Shown one piece after another: positions 13,161 through 23,597 of a stretch of 64,000 bases of DNA. Source of the DNA: Rusavskia elegans (lineage: Eukaryota; Ascomycota; Lecanoromycetes; Teloschistales; Teloschistaceae); NCBI GenBank assembly GCA_011316305.1, contig SAUG01000124.1, positions 119,743-183,742 of the forward strand, read 5' to 3'. Each line of letters starts with the position of its first letter. Positions within the stretch are counted from its first letter, which is position 1. The notes under the pieces were generated by a model, which worked only from the letters and a program-made list of their open reading frames with translations, was not told the DNA's origin and made no database searches. The position numbers were made by a program, and so were the translations under genes.

Positions 13161-13887
13161 AAATATAAAGATTTAAAACGAAGTTTAGGATAAAGAAATA
13201 TAATTATAAAGCCGGAAGGATTTAATATACTATAAAGCGGCTGCTAAATCTTTCGGATACTAAACGCGTTAATAGTTAGAAATTTTAATAGAATAAAAAC
13301 TCTATACGAAAGGAAAGTTCCTCGCTATTATTAAATTCTACTATCTAATAGATCTATTTTTCGTATCTATCTACTACGTAGTTCTTTAAACAAAATATAG
13401 ATTTTATACGTTTATAGATCGTTGTTAAATTTTTAATATTCGTTTAAAATATCTTTTATTATTTCTATTATTTTATTAATATTCTATATATTATCGTCGA
13501 TATCGCGAAAGCGATTCGTTTATATTAGAGTTAAATTATAATAATAGAATTACAATATAGAATATATATACTATTTACGAAAATGTAAAAAAAGTATTAT
13601 AAATTTAATAAAGCCTTTTAATTTTAATTTCGTAAAATATTTAAATAGAACAAAGTATTTAGAAATTTATTTTTATCGACGATGGATTTAAATAGATAAA
13701 TAGTAGCCGCGTTTATATAAAAGTTGAAATTTTAAATTTCTAAATATTATATATATATACTATTTAATTTTTCGAATTTTAACTTTAATCGATTATAAAA
13801 TAATACTAGAAATACTAATTTTTTAAAATATGTAATTATTTATAATTTAATTTGAAAGCTTTCGAAAAAAATAGATTTAGATTAAAT
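13161..13887. other. AT-rich, RIPed DNA with nothing recognised
   Basis: Stops occur in all frames, and I see no repeat terminus or RNA motif. Confidence 0.5.
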
Positions 13888-14343
13888 TAGACTGGCCACT
13901 TCGGTACGGGTTCCCGTCGGTATCTAGAAACCGACCCGAATTTTTGGCGAGTCGATTCGATCCGACCCGCTAAGCGGTCGGTTCCGAGTCGAACCCGGAT
14001 ACCTAATAGGAACCCGCCAAGCCTTTATTATAGTTTAAATATTATATATATTATTATTTTGAACTTTTTTATTAGTAATATATCTAGATAATATAATTAG
14101 TCCGACTAGGACCTTTCTAGCTAGCGTAGTTAATTAATTAGAATATTTTTAAAAAAAATAGATATAACTTTTATATTAGAGTTATACTTTTATACTAGAA
14201 TTTAACGGTTTTAGCGGGTTAAACCCGGAAACCCGGGTTTAATCCGGAACCGAATCGGTTCGGTATCTAGAAAAGTCGGAACCGACTCGGTTCGAACTCG
14301 AAATACGAATCCGAGTTCGAAACCCGACCCGACGGCCAATCTA
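13888..14343. mobile_element. H-family MITE (456 bp)
   Basis: The termini are TAGACTGGCC and GGCCAATCTA. Perfect 8-bp duplications GATTAAAT lie at 13880-13887 and 14344-14351. The terminal blocks are CG-rich and the core AT-rich. It appears to be inserted next to, or in, a decayed SINE. Confidence 0.88.
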
Positions 14344-14635
14344 GATTAAATTATATATAGAGATGTTTTAATTTATTTAATTTCTTTTAGATTTAATTCT
14401 ATCTCGATCGATTTATACGATTACGATACGATTTACTATATAATTTTACTATATAAAAACTCTATATAAAAATCGACTTTAGTTAATAGAAAAAATTTAA
14501 ATATTAGTTTTTAGTTTTTTAAAAATTCGAATTTCTAATTTATCGGATTTGATTTTTAATTCCGAAAAACGCTAGATCCGTTAGATCTATCAAATTACGT
14601 AGTTATTACTACTACGTTATTCAAACTATAATAAA
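14344..14635 (-). mobile_element. Decayed tRNA-derived SINE, copy I
   Basis: It aligns in reverse complement with the SINE head: tactactacgttattcaa near 14610 corresponds to the A-box region, and gatccgttagatctatc near 14576 to the middle. Heavily RIPed; no target duplication was identified. Confidence 0.5.
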
Positions 14636-15125
14636 TCTATCTAATATATTATTTAAAATCTTGTCTATTTAAATATTTTTTGTTAAATAGTTTGTATATT
14701 ATACGCTATTAGCAGCGCTAGATTTTACGCGTATAAAAAATCTCGATTTCGTTGTTTTTTTAATTTTCGATCTAATTAACGTTAATCGTTCGTTTTATAA
14801 ACTTTTAGCGAATAGACGTCGTTAACGTACATTTATAAAGATTTCTTTTATATAGCGGCTAATACTATTAGCTGCTTTTTAAATTCGAAGCGTTCTAAAC
14901 GTTTTTAATAGTTTTTCGAACGTTTCGAATTCTCGAAATACGTTCGAATCTTTAGGACCACTTTTCGAAAATTTTGATAAAAGTCGATAGCTATAGGACT
15001 GATATAGAAATCGTAGAAATCGAAAATAAAAAGACGGTATTTCGCTTTACTACTTTTCTATTTTATTAAAACTAAAATAATCTTCAAATTCTTCGAATTT
15101 GAATTCATTATTTGTTTATCTATTA
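14636..15125. other. AT-rich, RIPed DNA with nothing recognised
   Basis: There is slightly more CG than average near 14760-14960, but no frame or repeat terminus that I can assign. Confidence 0.45.
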
Positions 15126-15542
15126 TAGTCTGGCTACTTGGATATAGATTTCCGTCGGTATCTATAATTCGACTCGATTTTTTAACGAGTCGAAACCGAA
15201 AACCCGACGGGAACCCGCTAAATCTTTTTTAATAATAAAATATTATAATTAGTAGATGAATTAATTTTATTAAATGATAATTTATTTAGGTAATATATTT
15301 AATCCAACTAGAATCTTTCTAGCTAGCGTAGTGAATTAACAATATATTTTAAAGATAAATAGATATAATATATATACTGGAATAATACGAGTTATATAGG
15401 CTTAGCGGATCATTTAAATTAAATCGGATTATAAACTAGGAACCGAAAACCCGTCGGTTCGATATCTAGAAAAGTCGGAACCGACTTGGATCGGATCGGT
15501 TCTTTCAATCCGGATTCGAAATCCGACCCGACAGCCAATCTA
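15126..15542. mobile_element. H-family MITE (417 bp)
   Basis: The termini are TAGTCTGGC and GCCAATCTA. The duplications ATCTATTA (15118-15125) and ATTTATTA (15543-15550) differ by one C/T, as expected if RIP hit one copy. Confidence 0.85.
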
Positions 15543-16410
15543 ATTTATTATCGTCTATTATTATTTTATTTTCAATTTTTCTTTGGTTATTTATTATTTT
15601 TAATTAAATCAACTTTTATAACACGCTTTCAAAAATTAAATCAAAATAAAAAAAAGAAACTATCGACGTCAATAATTTTAAAGAAAGATATTAATATTCT
15701 AATATCGTATTAGATATAAAAATTTATTTGATATTCGATAAAAAAAAGCTTATATATATTTTATTTTTTGCAAATAAAATTTCATTTCGTTTATATTTTA
15801 TTAGTCGCTTTAGATAATATTTTATTACGTTGTAATAGTTATCTAATAACTAAATTGAATTTTCATTACGCGATTAAATATTTATACGCGCAATTTTATT
15901 AATATATAAACGAAGTTAGAAAAAATAGTAACTAATAGTTATAAAATTCAAAAAGCTAATTTTATTACAAATGTTTTTTATTTCTTTTAAAACGAAATAA
16001 TATTTTTATTGTTAAACGTATTTTGAAACGAAAAAGCAGATTTAAATATATATAGAAATATATATATACATCGAAAATCTTCTTTTCTATAAATAAAAAT
16101 TATAAAAAAGAAATAGTTTTTCTTTATTATATAAATAACGTTTTATCAACTCGTAGTTAAAACGTTAGATAATTTTTTATTTGAAATTTGTTAATAATCG
16201 TTTAAACGGATAGTTTATAATATTAGAAGTTCTCTATAGTCGACGATATATCGTATATAATCTTTTCCTTTTAGTAATTGTCTATTACGTTTATAAATTA
16301 GCTTTTTTTAATAGTTGTTAGATATAATAAACTAATTACTTTCTGGTTAGATAATTTATATTAACTGAATCTAGAAATCCAATGAATTTCAGATATAATA
16401 TATAGAATAT
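15543..16410. other. AT-rich, RIPed DNA with nothing recognised
   Basis: A 75-codon frame runs across the MITE end at 15486-15713 but has the composition of chance AT-rich sequence. No gene is called. Confidence 0.5.
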
Positions 16411-17515
16411 TGTTTTTTTAAATATCCGATTAATTATCGGATCGATATATAGTTTAATATTAATATATTAATTTTAGATATACGATATAAAAATTGATTT
16501 TCTAGTTTTAATTAATTTAAAGTAAAAAACTATATAAAAACGATTTGAATCTACTTCGTAAAACGTTAATAATATAAATTTCTATATTTTATAATCGATT
16601 TTTTTTCTTTTTTCCTTTTTTACTAGTATTTATTATTGTATTTAACGAATATAACTTTCGTTATAGTTTATCCTATAGATGAATATATATAGGAACTCTA
16701 TTAATAATAAACTACGATTATATCTTTCTAATTTAAAAAAAAAATAGAATTTTAAATCGCCGAATTCGAGCTATTCGATAACATCGACGAAATTTTTACT
16801 AATCTATCTACTATAATAGATTTTAGATTTTGGAATCCGTTAGTTTTAATTATTAGTCTGGCCGTTTTGTCGAGTTTCGAACCCGGATCGGAGGAATCGA
16901 CCCGAGTTTCTAACCGTATTAGGAAGGAGACTAGCTTTAACTAGTAATTTTGACGCGTTAGCCACGTTTATCGCGAAGTCGGGTCGCCACTTTGGACCGA
17001 AGTGGCCAGTCTATTAATTATAACGCTAAAGTTTTATATTTCGAATCCGCCGAATTGATATTACTTTAGTGACAGTATTAAATTTCTATTAAAAATCTTT
17101 ATTCTACTAAAAGTTAAACTAATAGTCGAATATATAATTAAATCGATAGTTAATAAATATTTAGTTCGATTAGCAGACTATCAAGATCCGAATACGACTA
17201 TAGATAAAAATAAAATAATGAAAGTAAATGATAATATTAACGTCTAGTAGGCAATTCTAAAAGTTATATTAGTAGTTTATATACGTACGTTTATAGAAAT
17301 AATATAAAGAAGTTATATAAAAGAAATAGTAATTGAATAAAGAATATAATAGAATGAAAACGATTAACGCTATAAATTTTACTTAACTGTTTCTTTTAAC
17401 TATAAAGATTCTATATTATATAAATAATAAATTTTATCACCGTTGAAAAATTACAATAATAAAACGTATATATATATATATATATATATAATAATTCAGT
17501 TATAATCTCGGATAG
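16411..17515 (+). mobile_element. T3 element
   Basis: It matches 3262-4378. The tip (atccgattaattatcggatc, near 16425) is strongly RIPed, and the right end is near the shared tctcggatagag phrase. A 160-bp MITE is nested at 16854-17013. Confidence 0.6.
16854..17013 (+). mobile_element. 160-bp H-family MITE (A3)
   Basis: The termini are TAGTCTGGCC and GGCCAGTCTA. Perfect duplications TTAATTAT lie at 16846-16853 and 17014-17021. Same orientation as the copy at 12025, and slightly less RIPed than it (keeps tttgacgcg and ttagccacg). Confidence 0.9.
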
Positions 17516-17867
17516 AGATTTTTGAAACGAAATATATAGATTATATAGAGAAATTTTAGCTAGAAACGATAATAATAAAATATAAAAAATCTATATCTTT
17601 TAATTACGTAAGTTAATAAATATTTAAATTATATTCCATAGAAAATTTCGCCTAAAACGATAGCGAACGATAAAAACTAAAATCTATAATTTAAAGACGA
17701 TAGAAATACAATATTAAAAAAGATTATAACGGGAATTGATAAATAGAATCTATTTAATTAAATTTAATATATTGCAAAGATAAATGTATTACAAATCTAT
17801 CAAATTGGAATAATTTATAAAAGTTTATACTACGAACGTATTACGAAGAAATTTTAAATTTTTTTTA
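17516..17867. other. AT-rich, RIPed DNA with nothing recognised
   Basis: Short stretch between T3 and a decayed T2; no frame or motif. Confidence 0.45.
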
Positions 17868-19240
17868 TATTTAATTAATTTATTTTAGTTTTAAAAATCG
17901 ATACATCGATAGTTCGATATAGAAATTAAAATTTAGTAAATTTTTATCAAATATACGATAAAAAAAATTTTTATTTTAATTTGTTTAAAATAAATAATAG
18001 TTAATAATATACTTTATTTATTTTATTTAATAATATAACGTATTCTTCTATCAATATCTTGAAATAATAGATATTATTGATAAAAATAGTTCGTAAGTCC
18101 GTATCTTTTAGTTAATACTATAAACTACTTCTTTGTAAATTTTATTTTTTATTAATTTTATTTATTTACGTATATTTTTTTTGTAATAGCTATTTTTATA
18201 AACGAAAATAAAATATATTATATCTATAATAATTCTATCTACTTTCGTAGACGTCGATTATTTCGTTATAACTAGAATAATATATATCTATTATCATAAA
18301 AATATTTTTTAATTATCTTTAAAACGCGCTATCCGATTTCTTTATCGTTTTTATTTTAATCGATCGAATAAAACATTTAGCTATAGTAGCTAGTATACTA
18401 GCTAGTAATTTTTTTAAAACAAAATATACTAAAAATTATTTTAATAATTTAATAAATTACTAGATACAAGTTATATAATAATTATAGTTTGATCGATATC
18501 TATAAATAAATATTTTATAAAATAGTAGCTAGTTATAGCGATAATATTTGATATTTTTAAATATATATAACGTTGAAATAATTTATAATAGTTTTAAATA
18601 TAATAGAATATTCGAAATCGAATAAAGAAAAAATTCATTAAAGAAAAATAATTAATTACGTATAAACTGGCCGTCGGGTCGGATTTCAAACTCGGATTAA
18701 TTAACCCGATCTAATCCGAATCGAATTAAACTAAAACGTAATCCGATCCGATCGAATTTCGGATTCTAAATCGTAATCCGATCAAATCCGCCAAAACTAG
18801 ATCTTAGCGCTAAACTCTAATATAAAAGTATAAATCTAGTATAACTTTTATTTAAAAAAAAAAAATTCTATTTAATTAACTACGCTAGCTAAAGATATTC
18901 TAATTTAAAAATATATATTACCTAGATATATTATCTTTATATAATTTAAAATAAATAATTATAATAAATATATAGTATAATCGAGTCGAATTCGGATCGG
19001 ATTACTAAAATCGAATCGGATATCCGACAGTTCGACGGAAATTCGATCTGAACCGGTCAGTCTAATTACGTAATAAACTTTAATTAACGAATATATTTTT
19101 AGCTATATTATTTTCTATATAAAAACTAAAATAAAACTATCGTAGATTAAATAAATATTATATATACTATTTATTTATATATATATAAAATCTCAATATA
19201 ATTTTGAAATTTTTTTTAAAAAAAGTTGATTTTATATATT
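17868..19240 (+). mobile_element. Decayed T2 element
   Basis: The T2 centre is recognisable at 18300-18640 (aaaacgcgctatccgattt, gctagtatactagctag) and the tail at 19080-19215. The left tip near 17870-17925 is strongly RIPed. An H-family MITE is nested at 18663-19064. Confidence 0.5.
18663..19064. mobile_element. H-family MITE (402 bp)
   Basis: The left terminus TAAACTGGCC is a G-to-A variant and the right is GGTCAGTCTA. Perfect duplications ATTACGTA lie at 18655-18662 and 19065-19072. Confidence 0.88.
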
Positions 19241-19249
19241 TTTTAGTTT

Positions 19250-19345
19250 TAAATAAATCGATTGAAATTTTAGTTTCTATACGATTTATCAAGCGCTAGC
19301 GTATTAATACTGAATTTTTTACAATATTATCAATTAATAAAATAT
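19250..19345. mobile_element. T3 terminal fragment
   Basis: Contains aagcgctagcgtattaatac (19293-19312), which matches the T3 tip. It is short and has no partner end nearby. Confidence 0.4.
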
Positions 19346-19419
19346 CAAAAATATATATAAAATAAAAATAAATATTACTAGAAATTCAATATAATTTTAT
19401 TTAATTATATATTTTCGTT

Positions 19420-20665
19420 TTGGTATCCGGTAAACCTGTGGTTCGATAAGCAAATCAAGCGTTAATATATCAATTTTAAATATATAGTTGCAGAATTTAT
19501 ATTTTAATTTAGTTAAAATAAATAACGGTTCTATAGAATTTTAATTTAAATATATTTAGTAATATAACGTATTTTTCTACCGATAATTCAACTAATATAA
19601 AACTTTTATAGATAAATATACCTCGTAGTTATCGTTTTTTCTTTTTCTTTTACTAATAATATAAGTTTAAAATTCCTTATATATATATATATTTTCGTAA
19701 AAGCTATATTATAGTTAAACTAGATAATAGTATCTATATTTATAATAACTATATCTATCGGCGCGGATATCGACTATTTTATAGTAATTAGTATAAACTA
19801 TTTCGACTTCGATAAAAATAGTCTTTTTACCGTCTTTAAAATATACTATCCGACTTTTCTATCTTCCTTTAATTTAAATCGACCGGGTAAAGCTTCTAGC
19901 TGTAGTAGCTAGCGTACTAGCTAGCGATTATTTTTCGGCTAGTAATCTTTTAAAAGCTATATAGATTAAAGAATATTTTAATAGTTTAACGGAACGTTTA
20001 GATATAGATTATACGATAAATATAGCCGAGACGATAACTATTTATACCTACTTCGCAGTATACTAGATAGATATAGCGAAAAAATTAGATATTTATAATT
20101 ATTTATAACGTCGAAAAAGGACTGAATATATAGTATTTAAATATAGTAAAAGATTCGTGATCGAATAAAAAAGAAAATAGTTAATATAATTAACTGCGCT
20201 ATAAATTTTGTCTGACGAATTTACTTTTAGCTGTGAAAATTTCTTTATACGTAAAATACAATAATCGTTGCCGTATATAACGTTAATAATATATATATAT
20301 ATAAAAATTCAATATAATTTCAGATAGAAATCTTTTAGAAAAAAATATAATTTTATAAAAATTTTTAAATAAAGAATATCTATATAATAATACAATGAGT
20401 TAAATAACGAAATAATAGAAACTACGTTAATTAATAGATTAACTACTAACGAAAATAGCGTCTTTCGGAATTATAAATTAAATCCGACGATAGCGGGTCT
20501 GCGGGTCGAAGATTCGAATTTTTCGAATATTGAAAATCTTCTAAATTTTTTATTAACGAAAAGTTATTTAATCAATCGAATTAAATATAAATGTATTTGA
20601 TACTGATATATCAACGTTTGATTTGTTCATCGAATCATTGATTCACCGGGTACCAAAACCAAAAT
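19420..20665 (+). mobile_element. T2 element
   Basis: The left tip tatccggtaaacctgtggtt (19430) recurs inverted near 20600-20655 (cattgattcaccgggtacc). The centre at 19800-20110 aligns with other T2 copies. It contains a piece of SINE-like sequence near 20455-20530. Confidence 0.65.
20455..20535 (+). mobile_element. SINE fragment
   Basis: gcgggtcgaagattcgaatt is a mutated B-box region of the tRNA-derived SINE. The 5' head is missing. Confidence 0.4.
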
Positions 20666-21335
20666 CAAATTAATTAAATAATTTTCGGAAAAAATTTAAA
20701 AGATCAAAATTATTTCTAATAGAATTTAATTTAAATATTATTTTTTTAAAATTATTAAATAGTTTTTGAATAGAATATAAAGTTATTTATTAAAAACGTA
20801 ATCTATTTAATTAATATTTCTAATATTATATCGTAGAAAATAAAAAGTGAAAATATTAATAATTATATATAATATAAATATCAAAATTTATAGATAATCC
20901 GAATAGAAATTTGATATAAATAATCAAATATTTAAAATATATTTATATTATATATATTCAAAGTTTTAAAAAAATTTATTTCAAATTACGGTCGTATAAA
21001 TTTTAATAATTCTATTCGAAATTTTTTCGAAACGTTAAATCGTACTATATTTGATATTAAAAAAATAGTACGTATATAATATTTTAGAATAATATATAAT
21101 TATTATTGAAAATCTATAAATATTTTTTCGAATATTTTAAAAATAATCAAATTTTAATTAATATAAAAAAATCATTTTATAAATAAATAAACTATTATTA
21201 AAATATTAGTTTCTATTTTTATTAAATTGACGTTATATTTTTAAGATATTAAATATATCGGATATTATAATATATAAATAATTTTAATTTTAATTCTAAT
21301 TTTAAAAATATTAACGAATTAAAAATCATATATTT
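20666..21335. other. AT-rich DNA up to the island boundary
   Basis: No assignable repeat or gene. Composition shifts to GC-normal within about 50 bp around 21340. Confidence 0.5.
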
Positions 21336-21405
21336 TGACTGATAGAACTCAAATATTAAGCTAAATCAGATAAGGTTGAAAGTAATATTCGTGTCGAGAG
21401 CTCTA

Positions 21406-21422
21406 CGCGGAACAGTTCCGCG
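21406..21422. promoter_or_regulatory. 17-bp palindrome at island edge
   Basis: CGCGGAAC-A-GTTCCGCG is perfectly self-complementary around one base. It lies about 70 bp inside the island, downstream of TGS1. It could be a protein-binding site, a hairpin or chance; no function can be assigned. Confidence 0.4.
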
Positions 21423-21491
21423 ACCACCACTTGGCGCTGCAAGCTATCTACAGCCGTGGCGAGCAGAATCGTTCGGACACTTCGACTTGAC

Positions 21492-21566
21492 GGATTGGGC
21501 ACTCGAAACCATGACTGCCAGCTAAATCAAATCCTGGATTGGCTACTCGATACTACAACTGCCAGC
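21492..21566 (+). repeat. Diverged 31-bp direct repeat
   Basis: Units at 21492-21522 and 21536-21566 both start ggattgg and end actgccagc, with several C/T changes between them. They lie in the GC-normal flank between the repeat block and the 3' end of TGS1; no gene was recognised at 21340-21957. Confidence 0.6.
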
Positions 21567-21957
21567 CAGTGTCCGGGTTTTTCTGCTCACCGCAAGCTAC
21601 AATCCTGGCCAGGGCAAGGATCAAGATATTTGTGAAGCGTTCCACAACCAAATCGTTCTATCTTCGCCCTGATCTACCGTCTATATATGTCTCTACCGCT
21701 CCTTTTTATTTCTTATCCAACCTTCAACCTTAATAGCGTTACTGCTGTCAAGACGGGTGTACCTTGCAGATAGTAGGATACAGCTGATCAACGGAGGACA
21801 CATATGCTGACAAGAGTCTGGATGTAGAAAGTCATCGAAATGCTCTGAGCATGCGTTGACCGTTGTGGTCGCCAAACCCCGGAGAAACACAGCTTTGACA
21901 CGGATCATCGTGGACGTCGCTTGGTAGAGAGACAGACGCTGAGCTTGCGATGCGCAT

Positions 21958-22906
21958 CTAGGTAGGTGACGCATAAAGTCCGAAGTAGACACACATGGCC
22001 TGCTTCGAGGGTTAAATTGCCAGCTTTGATAGATTAATCAAGGCTAACAGACCTTGCTTGCTCCTTCCATGCAGTAGTGAGTCGCTTTTACCCTTTCTAA
22101 GGAACGATTTGCGTTCGCCAGCTGCTGCAAATCAGACGTCCGAGGCAGGAATAGGGCAATTTCCTGTGTAAATTGTTGGAAGCAGTCCAAAAGTCCGTCC
22201 AAGGAGTATGGCTGCATCGTCCCCAGATTGAATACCGGATCGGTGCTGTAGCCAGGACCTAGGATTCTCTGAGTGCTGCCTAGATAAGGAGAAGCTGCAG
22301 ACTGACCTCCCCAGGGCGGGCTGGCAAATACAACGCTGTGTTGACTCAGCGGCTCGAGCTCGTTCTTAATGACCTCGAAACAGTCACCGTGGAACCATGA
22401 GATGAGGCCGTCGACACCATAAAGCCTGGCATTGTGCTTTCCGCAGAGCACAGCATTCTCGTCTTTCTCAATAGCATATACCCTTTTCCATCTGCCAGAC
22501 CGGGCAAATGCAATGGTGTTACCACCAACACCGGCAAAGCAGTCAATCAGAACAGTTTTACTCGCCGGTGCCCCTTCGGATAGGTGCTGGGCTACCTTAC
22601 TAGGAAGCAAGTAAGTTGAAAAGAAAGACTAACATTAGCCACAACAGCCGCGTGGAGAACCTACTTCGCTACAGGCTCTGGGGTGACTCCAAACCACGCG
22701 GTATCCGTCATCAGGATCCCGTCATCGTATCGAGAGAACAGACCATACCTTTGGTGGTAATATCTAGCACAACGTCAATCATTTAGATCCTTCGAAGACT
22801 GTAGACGAGTTGATAACTTTTTGATATCCCATGGAACGCGCCGAACATCATCATAATGTTTGCATGCATTCGTAGTGCCGATACCCTCCCCCGAAGCCGT
22901 CGGCAT
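21958..22906 (-). CDS. TGS1: Trimethylguanosine synthase (snRNA/snoRNA cap hypermethylase)
   Basis: TGS1 converts the m7G cap of snRNAs, snoRNAs and telomerase RNA to 2,2,7-trimethylguanosine using SAM, in the nucleus/nucleolus. I infer four exons: 22906-22818, 22763-22665, 22599-22053 and 21999-21958. The introns are 54, 65 and 53 bp and the product is 258 aa. Joining restores family motifs: VPWDIKKYYHQRY over intron 1, TAWFGVTPEPVANKV (about residues 52-65) over intron 2, and HYCMEGASKAMCVYFG over intron 3. The SAM-binding motif DCFAGVGGN is at residues 82-90 and the catalytic SPPWGG at 156-161; its Trp stacks on m7G in characterised homologues. The length fits compact fungal TGS1. The ATG at 22906 is the only one in its open frame after an upstream stop near 23006. 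Intron 1 has an unusual GTTATC donor. It is divergent from TAF1 and appears intact, without RIP damage. Confidence 0.93.
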
Positions 22907-23101
22907 TCTCCAGAGCAGATTAAGTGTGTGCCTAGGAACAAGAGTCCCATAGATCTTTTCACACGTAGCACTTAGTTGGTATCCGTAACAGTCTTCCCAG
23001 ATGTTTCAGCAACCACATTATAGCATCACTGGACTTTACCTTAGATGGCCTTTGGAGACCGAAAATTAGCCGCTCCAGCCGCGAAGACAATCTTCAATTA
23101 G
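22907..23101 (-). promoter_or_regulatory. TGS1 upstream region
   Basis: About 190 bp of GC-normal sequence lie between the TGS1 start and the inserted inverted-repeat element. It should hold the 5' UTR and proximal promoter. I see no clear TATA box and cannot place the transcription start. Confidence 0.45.
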
Positions 23102-23480
23102 GGCTCGGCCTGCCTGGAGGCCGCCCGTAACGCGAGCCTATAACACCTATAGCTTTCAATACTATATCGTCCTATCCAAGAATTTATTATATAGGTTCTA
23201 CCCGTATCCATAACGCTGTTGACTTATAAAAATACTATTAATAAAACGACGAAAGTAGATTTTTTTTTTTTTGAAGATATTCGTATTCCGATCTAGACCT
23301 TTATTATTAGAAAGATCATTGAAGTTATATATATAATTCGCTGTGAGTATACTCTAGAATAAAGTCCTCTATCGTATATAAGCAGTATTAGTACTGTATT
23401 TCGGTGTTATAGAATTGCGCGTATAAGGTAGGCTTGGGTTACGGGCGGCTTCCGGGCGGGCGTGGCGACAGGCCCAGCCA
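23102..23480. mobile_element. MITE-like inverted-repeat element in the TGS1-TAF1 promoter
   Basis: The left end (ggctcggcctg, then ggccgcccgtaac and gagcc, 23102-23138) is matched inverted by the right end (ggcttgggttacgggcggc, then caggcccagcc, 23431-23479), with a 12-13-bp gap in the left arm. CAATTAG flanks both sides (23095-23101 and 23481-23487), a possible 7-bp target duplication. The interior is AT-rich with a 12-T run near 23262 and has no reading frame. It is unlike the H, T2 and T3 families. It separates the two divergent promoters. Confidence 0.65.
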
Positions 23481-23597
23481 CAATTAGACGCAATCGCGAT
23501 TGCCGATCACTTTCACTTCTCTCATAGAGTGAGAAGTGTACTGTAATGTTAGGGCATTCGTCCACTAACTCATGGAAATCTGAGTTACCTCACTACA
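23481..23597 (+). promoter_or_regulatory. TAF1 proximal promoter with two palindromes
   Basis: 117 bp lie between the inserted element and the TAF1 start. They contain CAATCGCGATTG (23491-23502), a perfect palindrome, and the inverted repeat CACTTCTC...GAGAAGTG (23514-23521 and 23531-23538). Either could be a transcription-factor site; nothing identifies the factor. Confidence 0.5.

Noticed and set aside
15486..15713. 75-codon plus-strand gene
   Set aside because: It starts inside a MITE terminus and continues into RIPed DNA; low-complexity content.
21693..21992. 99-codon minus-strand gene downstream of TGS1
   Set aside because: It overlaps TGS1 exon 4 in another frame and shows no recognisable family; probably TGS1 3' UTR.
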